Source of the DNA: Bacteroidota bacterium
GTDB taxonomy: Bacteria; Bacteroidota; Ignavibacteria; UBA10030; UBA8401
Reading direction: 5' to 3'
NCBI GenBank assembly: GCA_023229405.1
Contig: JALNZH010000104.1
Location: 1-10,751 of the forward strand
DNA length: 10,751 bases
Below the pieces are notes generated by a model. It was given only the letters and a program-made list of their open reading frames with translations. It was not told the origin of the DNA and made no database searches. Made by a program: the position numbers and the translations under genes. Shown here piece by piece: positions 6,582-10,751 of this stretch; position 1 is the stretch's first letter, and every line of letters begins with the position of its first letter.

Positions 6582-7259
6582 ATGTCAACTTTAGTTGAAA
6601 TACAGAATGTCACCAAAGTCTACAGGCGCGACACGCTGGAGATTCCGGTGTTGCAGAACATTTCGCTGAATGTTCCCGAAGGGGAATTTCTGGCGCTGAT
6701 GGGTCCGTCCGGGTCCGGAAAGACCACGTTGCTCAATTTGATCTCCGGTATCGATAAGCCGACTAGCGGTTCAATCATCGTCGCCGGAACCGATATTGCC
6801 AAACTCAGCGAATCAGCGCTCGCGAAATGGCGGTCACATCATATCGGATTTGTGTTCCAATTTTATAATTTGATGCCGGTGCTGACAGCATACGAGAACG
6901 TAGAACTGCCGTTATTATTGACGAATCTTTCCAAGAAAGAAAAGAAAGAACGGGTAGCGATGGTGTTAAAAGTTGTCGGACTCGAGGATAGAATGGACCA
7001 CTATCCCAAACAACTCTCCGGCGGACAGCAACAGCGTGTTGCGATTGCCCGTGCCATCGTTTCCGATCCGACGGTGATTATCGGCGACGAACCGACTGGG
7101 GATTTGGACAGAAAATCGGCAGAAGAAATTCTGATACTACTCAGCCGGCTGAACAGCGAATTTAAGAAGACGATCATCATGGTCACACACGATCCGCATG
7201 CGGCGGAAAGCGCTCATAAGATTCAGCATCTGGATAAAGGCGAACTTAATGCGAATTAA
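6582..7259 (+). CDS. ABC transporter ATP-binding subunit, MacB/LolD type
   Basis: A 225-residue stand-alone ABC ATPase with all functional motifs intact: Walker A GPSGSGKT (residues 41-48), Q-loop Gln93 in VFQFYNLMP, ABC signature LSGGQ (145-149), Walker B ending in GDE (168-170, catalytic Glu170), D-loop GDLD, and the switch His203 in MVTHD. The VFQFYNLMPVLTAYENVELP stretch is characteristic of the MacB/LolD/FtsE-like subfamily that works with FtsX-type permeases in mechanotransmission rather than ordinary transport through the membrane. It would form a cytosolic dimer on the two downstream permeases. No clear Shine-Dalgarno precedes ATG 6582. The stop is 14 bp from the next start, so it is surely co-transcribed with the first permease. 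Confidence 0.93.
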   Translation: MSTLVEIQNVTKVYRRDTLEIPVLQNISLNVPEGEFLALMGPSGSGKTTLLNLISGIDKPTSGSIIVAGTDIAKLSESALAKWRSHHIGFVFQFYNLMPVLTAYENVELPLLLTNLSKKEKKERVAMVLKVVGLEDRMDHYPKQLSGGQQQRVAIARAIVSDPTVIIGDEPTGDLDRKSAEEILILLSRLNSEFKKTIIMVTHDPHAAESAHKIQHLDKGELNAN

Positions 7260-7273
7260 CGTTAGGATAACCC

Positions 7274-8437
7274 ATGAAAGTACTCAAACTCATTTATAAA
7301 AATCTGTTGCGCCACAAACTGCGCAGCATGCTGACGATTTTCGGCATCGCGATCGCCGTACTGGCATTCGGACTGCTCCGCACGGTCGTCACTGCATGGT
7401 CGTACGGCGTGGATGCAGCATCTGCAGACCGTCTGATTACCCGCCATGCCGTTGCGTTCATCTTCCCGTTGCCGTATTCTTATAAAAGTCAGCTCGAAGG
7501 AATTGCGGGTGTAAAAACAGTCTCGTTTGCTTCCTGGTTCCAGGGAATCTATAAAGATCAAAGTTTCGAAAACTTCTTCCCGCGTATTGCGGTCGATCCA
7601 CTAACGATCTTTGAGGTATATCCCGAATATATCATTTCAACGGATCAACTGACGACATTTCAACAACAACGGAACAGTTGTGTTGTCGGAAAAAAGTTGG
7701 CGGAGCAGCACAGTTTCAAGATCGGAGACATTATTCCGATTACCGGTGATATTTATCCCGGCAATTGGGAATTTACGGTCGTCGGTATTTATTCCGGCAA
7801 AGATAAAACTGCGGACGAAACGCAGATGTTTTTTAACTGGGAATATCTAAATGAACGGAACCGTCAGACGAATTCATGGGCAACGGACCAGGTAGGATGG
7901 TACGTTCTGCAGGTTGACAATCCGAATGCTGCGGCGATGGTCTCCGAAACGATCGACGCACTGTATATCAACTCTCCGGCGAAAACAAAAACGGAAACAG
8001 AAAAAGCGTTCCAACAAGGATTTGTGTCGCTCTCCGGCGCGATCATTACTTCGATGGAAATAGTTTCGTACGTGATCATCGGTATTATTTTAATGGTACT
8101 GGCGAACACCATCATTATGGCGGCGCGCGAACGGATCCGTGAATATGCGGTGCTAAAAACTCTCGGGTTCACATCGTCCCATGTGGTGGGATTGATTGCA
8201 GGAGAATCGCTCTTTATCAGTATGCTGGGGGGCGCGGTTGGACTTGCACTTACCTTCCCGGTCTGCAAAGGATTCGGCGATGCGTTCCCGACCATGTTTC
8301 CGGTATTTGCCGTTCAACCGATGACCATCGTACTATCAATCGGATTTTCCCTGCTTGTCGGAGTGATTGCATCCATTTTCCCGGCGTACCGTTCAGCGAA
8401 CATGAAGATCGTAGACGGCTTGCGACAGATCGGATAA
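7274..8437 (+). CDS. FtsX-type ABC permease, first of two (MacB/LolC-E-like)
   Basis: A 387-residue inner-membrane permease. A first transmembrane helix at about residues 19-38 (MLTIFGIAIAVLAFGLLRTV) is followed by a large periplasmic MacB_PCD-like domain (about 40-250). The C-terminal FtsX domain has three further helices, including IVSYVIIGIILMVLANTI and IVLSIGFSLLVGVIASIFPA. The cytoplasmic coupling segment AARERIREYAVLKTLGF and the closing PAYRSANMKIVDGLR are hallmarks of the family. The topology is N-terminal helix, periplasmic domain, three helices. The start is supported by TTAGGAT about 7 nt upstream. Its periplasmic domain differs from that of the second permease, so the pair probably forms a heterodimer. 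The substrate cannot be deduced; macrolides, peptides and lipoproteins are all precedents in related systems. Confidence 0.9.
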   Translation: MKVLKLIYKNLLRHKLRSMLTIFGIAIAVLAFGLLRTVVTAWSYGVDAASADRLITRHAVAFIFPLPYSYKSQLEGIAGVKTVSFASWFQGIYKDQSFENFFPRIAVDPLTIFEVYPEYIISTDQLTTFQQQRNSCVVGKKLAEQHSFKIGDIIPITGDIYPGNWEFTVVGIYSGKDKTADETQMFFNWEYLNERNRQTNSWATDQVGWYVLQVDNPNAAAMVSETIDALYINSPAKTKTETEKAFQQGFVSLSGAIITSMEIVSYVIIGIILMVLANTIIMAARERIREYAVLKTLGFTSSHVVGLIAGESLFISMLGGAVGLALTFPVCKGFGDAFPTMFPVFAVQPMTIVLSIGFSLLVGVIASIFPAYRSANMKIVDGLRQIG

Positions 8438-8524
8438 TTAATAATTTACTGGTTGTCCTTCGACACGTTCCGTTAAAAAAAAACCCGAAACGCACTGATG
8501 ATGACTGTAGAATAAACATAAAGT

Positions 8525-8613
8525 GTCATTCCCACCCAGAAGGAATCCATAGTGGAGATGCTTTTTGGCGGGAATCTATCGATGGATACCCGACACAATC
8601 GATCGGGCATGAC
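8525..8613. repeat. MITE-like element with imperfect terminal inverted repeats between the permease genes
   Basis: The segment begins GTCATTCCCAC and ends with GATCGGGCATGAC, whose complement starts GTCATGCCC, so the ends match at 8 of 9 positions. Inside there are further complementary pairs, ATCCAT with ATGGAT and CCCGA with TCGGG, so the whole segment can fold on itself. Ends of the GTCATTCCC type are common in small dispersed bacterial repeats. No coding capacity and no second copy of this element are seen in the window. It sits in the 198-bp gap between two permease genes that are otherwise closely packed, which suggests insertion into the operon. Confidence 0.55.
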
Positions 8614-8635
8614 GAAATCTTGTAGGACTATTTTT

Positions 8636-9808
8636 ATGAAAATACCACTCACATACAACATCCGAAATCTTTGGACGCGCCGGCTGACAACGGCATTAAC
8701 CGTTACCGGCATTGCGCTTGTCGTGTTCGTCTTTGCCGCCGTACTAATGCTGTCGCAGGGAATTGAAGACACGCTCGTTGCTACAGGATCGAAAGACAAT
8801 GTAATTATTCTCCGCAAGAGTTCTCAGAGTGAAATGATGAGTGCTGTCAGCCGCGATCAAATCGGCATCCTATCGACATTTCCCGAAATCGGACAGACCC
8901 AGGATGGGAAACCGTTTGCAACCTCTGATGTCGTTACCTTGATCAATCTTACGAAAAAAGGATCGAACGATATGGGGAATGTGTCAGTGCGCGGGATTTC
9001 CACCGGCGCTATTGCTCTCCGGCCGCAGGTACAGTTAAGCGAAGGACGCTGGTTTCAGCCTGGGTCGTATGAAATAGTTGTCGGGAATAAAATTCACGAT
9101 CAATTTAATGCTGTCGAAACCGGATCGTCGGTACAGATCGGTTCGAAGTTGTGGACAATTGTGGGAGTGATCGACGGTGGAAAAACCGGATTTGCTTCTG
9201 AAGTCTGGACCGATGCAGACATTATTATGAACGAATTTGGCCGGGGAACCACATTCTCTTCGTACACAGTAAAGTTAAAAAATGTCGACGATTTTGAATC
9301 GCTTAAAACAAAGATGGAGACCGAACAACGGCTGCAGGATTTAGAAGCAAAGCGAGAACAGGATTTTTATCTTGAACAATCCAAATTTATGGCAGAATTT
9401 ATCAACGGTCTCGGTATTTTTATTACCATCATCTTCAGTTTTGGGGCAATGATCGGCGCGATGATTACCATGTACGCTTCGGTTGCGAACCGCACTGTGG
9501 AGATCGGTACGTTACGTGCACTCGGATTCCGGCGACGCAGCATATTGGCGGCGTTCCTTATTGAAGCACTGGCTTTATCTTCTGTGGGGGGAATCATAGG
9601 ACTGTTCCTTGCGTCGTTTATGGGATTTGTTTCCTTTTCCACGACAAATTTTGGCACGTTCTCCGAACTGGCGTTTGGCTTTTCACTTTCTCCGAGCGTT
9701 ATCATGTTAACCGTAGTTTTCTTTCTTACGATGGGTCTGCTCGGTGGATTCCTTCCCGCCGTCCGTGCGTCGCGGATGAATATCATTAATGCTCTTCGCG
9801 CTTCGTAA
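8636..9808 (+). CDS. FtsX-type ABC permease, second of two (MacB/LolC-E-like)
   Basis: A 390-residue permease built like its upstream neighbour. The first transmembrane helix is at about residues 20-41 (LTVTGIALVVFVFAAVLMLS). A periplasmic domain follows (including IVVGNKIHDQF, VGVIDGGKTGFASEVWTD and a charged stretch near ETEQRLQDLEAKREQDFYLE). The FtsX domain begins with FINGLGIFITIIFSFGAMIG, then the coupling segment NRTVEIGTLRALGFRRRSIL and the final LPAVRASRMNIINALRA. The frame is open from 8552, but the extra 28 residues are translated from the repeat at 8525-8613. ATG 8636 is where family homology starts (MKIPLTYNIRNLWTRRLTT), so it is preferred, although its Shine-Dalgarno is poor (TAGGA, about 8 nt upstream). 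It presumably pairs with the first permease and the shared ATPase. Confidence 0.9.
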   Translation: MKIPLTYNIRNLWTRRLTTALTVTGIALVVFVFAAVLMLSQGIEDTLVATGSKDNVIILRKSSQSEMMSAVSRDQIGILSTFPEIGQTQDGKPFATSDVVTLINLTKKGSNDMGNVSVRGISTGAIALRPQVQLSEGRWFQPGSYEIVVGNKIHDQFNAVETGSSVQIGSKLWTIVGVIDGGKTGFASEVWTDADIIMNEFGRGTTFSSYTVKLKNVDDFESLKTKMETEQRLQDLEAKREQDFYLEQSKFMAEFINGLGIFITIIFSFGAMIGAMITMYASVANRTVEIGTLRALGFRRRSILAAFLIEALALSSVGGIIGLFLASFMGFVSFSTTNFGTFSELAFGFSLSPSVIMLTVVFFLTMGLLGGFLPAVRASRMNIINALRAS

Positions 9809-9860
9809 AATTTTCAATCCGTATCGCCGAACGATACTTGACGGAATAGTTTTTCCAAAT

Positions 9861-9887
9861 AAAAAAACGCCGACCATACGGTCGGCG
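9861..9887 (-). terminator. GC-rich hairpin with flanking A7/T7 tract, intrinsic terminator on the minus strand
   Basis: CGCCGACC (9868-9875) and GGTCGGCG (9880-9887) form a perfect 8-bp stem with a 4-nt loop. Seven A's (9861-9867) precede it on the + strand. Read on the minus strand this is stem-loop plus T7, a textbook intrinsic terminator. On the + strand the sequence after the stem is ATACGTCC, so a U-tract is missing for the export operon itself. The hairpin may still stabilise the 3' end of that transcript. Confidence 0.6.
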
Positions 9888-9954
9888 ATACGTCCTACCA
9901 TTCCGTTAGTGAAATTAGAATGGAAACGAAACAGAACGCGAAGGATACAAACAC

Positions 9955-10188
9955 ATGGCAGTAAAAATAGTCATCAATAATAACGGCAGTTACCGGATAG
10001 AAGGAGAAGAGATCGAGATCGTTGATATGAACGGGAACCGGTACAATCTGAACGGTCGCACCCGTGTGTCACTCTGCCGCTGTGGATTGAGCAAGACAAA
10101 ACCTTTTTGCGACGCAACACATAAGGCCAGCGGTTTCCAATCAGTCTGTGAAGCATACGAACTTCCGCCGATTACACCCAAACAATAA
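9955..10188 (+). CDS. CDGSH-type iron-sulfur (2Fe-2S) protein with a DATH variant motif
   Basis: A 77-residue protein holding a single CDGSH iron-sulfur domain. The cluster ligands are all present with canonical spacing: Cys41, Cys43, Cys52 and His56 in CRCGLSKTKPFCDATH, the 3-Cys/1-His pattern that binds a [2Fe-2S] cluster. The central Asp-Gly-Ser-His is Asp-Ala-Thr-His here, so two non-ligand positions differ from the name-giving motif. The N-terminal half is a short beta region (VKIVINNNGSYRIEGE, GNRYNLNGRTRVSL). Length and lack of signal peptide or anchor indicate a soluble cytosolic protein. Roles in electron transfer or cluster transfer are known for the family; the partner is unknown. 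AAGGA at 9941-9945 lies 9 nt before the ATG. It is 146 bp downstream of the permease, probably a separate unit. Confidence 0.88.
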   Translation: MAVKIVINNNGSYRIEGEEIEIVDMNGNRYNLNGRTRVSLCRCGLSKTKPFCDATHKASGFQSVCEAYELPPITPKQ

Positions 10189-10483
10189 CTCTGCTGCAGA
10201 CATGCGGAAAACACATCGTCTCTTCGTTTTTTAGAATCACCTCTACAGGTGATACTCTGCGATATTCCAAAGTTCAAACTCTGTTTTCGGTTTTACAGTC
10301 AATACCTGATTTATGGGATAGATTTCCAGGGGAATGAATTGTACAATGATTTGGTGTTTTTGACCACGTCAAGTAATTTTTATATTGAAATGAATAGGTC
10401 TTTATACATAAAGTACGAACCAATCTTCTAAGAAATATTATATGAATATATCGGGAAGAAAAATTCAATACTTATTGTTTATG
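10189..10483. other. AT-rich intergenic stretch, no supported gene
   Basis: No frame here has family similarity, a ribosome-binding site or coding-like composition. A + strand frame of 60 codons (10249-10431) is low-complexity and rich in Phe, Tyr and Ile, as expected from AT-rich non-coding DNA. One small perfect hairpin is present: ATCACCT (10236-10242) and AGGTGAT (10247-10253) with loop CTAC. Six T's lie upstream of it rather than downstream, so it is not a classical terminator, but it is the best candidate for the 3' boundary of the CDGSH transcript. Confidence 0.5.
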
Positions 10484-10605
10484 ATACTTGTCCAAAATAC
10501 ATCATACAAGAGAAAAACTTATTCCTTCTTTTCTTGACGGGGTTCCGAAGGAATGCCGACATGGTATAAAGATTTGGTCGGCACAAGAAAAGAAGCAAAA
10601 GAACC
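10484..10605 (-). repeat. Interspersed palindromic repeat, copy 2 (122 bp), inverted relative to copy 1
   Basis: Its reverse complement matches 665-769 over the full length except for three substitutions and one block of 17 extra nt. The block, TTCCTTCGGAACCCCGT in copy-1 orientation, lies inside the 3' palindrome arm between GTCGGCA and CAAGAAAAG, and itself begins with a mini-hairpin (TTCC-TTC-GGAA). Both flanking stems remain intact: CTTCTTTTCTTG with CAAGAAAAGAAG, and TGCCGAC with GTCGGCA. The folded form would thus be a branched structure instead of a simple hairpin. The 16-nt apical loop is identical to that of copy 1. Confidence 0.85.
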
Positions 10606-10629
10606 CTGCTATGTGATATTGTTCTGTAT

Positions 10630-10751
10630 TTACACCAATCTCACAGCAACGCTATACTGCTTACCCGACACTAAAACTTCATTCAACGCGCAACGAGTGC
10701 CATATAGTCTCTTGTCTTCACGTACCAGATAAAGTATATTTACCGCTACCA
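10630..10751 (-). CDS. Possible 3' end of a minus-strand gene running off the right edge
   Basis: On the minus strand an open frame enters from the right edge and reads about 40 codons to a TAA (+ strand 10630-10632). The end of the peptide is NEVLVSGKQYSVAVRLV, which has a protein-like mix of charged and hydrophobic residues. I recognise no family. An open run of this length can occur by chance, so the call is weak. If real, its stop lies 24 bp from repeat copy 2, and its transcript would run toward the minus-strand terminator at 9861-9887. Confidence 0.28.
   Translation of the reverse strand, partial: VAVNILYLVREDKRLYGTRCALNEVLVSGKQYSVAVRLV

Noticed and set aside
10249..10431. 60-codon + strand frame in the AT-rich region
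   Set aside because: It is low-complexity, has no ribosome-binding site or family similarity, and overlaps a hairpin at its start.
1..10751. Search for CRISPR arrays, toxin-antitoxin pairs, retron or defence genes, transposases, tRNA or rRNA
   Set aside because: No regularly spaced repeats, no nuclease, reverse transcriptase, methylase or integrase motifs, and no tRNA-like cloverleaf or rRNA stretch were recognised on either strand.

Overview
The window looks like a chromosomal stretch from a Gram-negative member of the Bacteroidota/Ignavibacteria-like (FCB) lineage. This is inferred from several things together: a small signal-peptide protein ending in a C-terminal Phe (outer-membrane type), a periplasmic adaptor with an ABC exporter, a bacillithiol-transferase-like DinB protein, a small CDGSH protein, and moderate GC with AT-rich intergenic gaps. 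The taxonomic call is tentative because there is no rRNA or other marker.

Layout. The left edge (to 497) holds the C-terminus of a hybrid histidine kinase: the end of its ATPase domain followed by a receiver domain. A 387-bp gap follows, carrying a hairpin and one copy of an interspersed palindromic repeat (665-769). Next come an SRPBCC/AHSA1-type protein (885-1316) and, right behind it, a DUF1801-plus-OmdA (YdeI-like) gene that is disrupted: it starts at ATA and has a frame break at an A6 run (1319-1935). Then come a GDP-mannose-pyrophosphorylase-type nucleotidyltransferase (2125-3090), a DinB/YfiT-type protein (3277-3753), a heavily decayed GDSL/SGNH hydrolase pseudogene (3819-4381) and a small secreted or outer-membrane barrel-like protein (4532-5065).

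The core of the right half is a MacAB-type export cassette split over four + strand genes: a membrane-anchored adaptor (5282-6514), an ABC ATPase (6582-7259) and two FtsX-type permeases (7274-8437 and 8636-9808). The ATPase would energise a permease pair, and the adaptor would link it across the periplasm. No TolC-like outer-membrane factor is in the window. A small MITE-like repeat (8525-8613) sits between the two permease genes and artificially extends the second reading frame upstream. After a GC-rich hairpin with an A-tract comes a CDGSH iron-sulfur protein (9955-10188). The rest of the window is AT-rich and apparently non-coding, then a second, inverted copy of the first repeat (10484-10605), and possibly the 3' end of a minus-strand gene at the right edge.

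All confident genes are on the + strand. I see no transposase, CRISPR array, tRNA/rRNA, phage gene or recognisable defence system. The most notable content is two decayed genes, two families of small palindromic repeats and the split export cassette. I did not find a convincing new multi-gene system.
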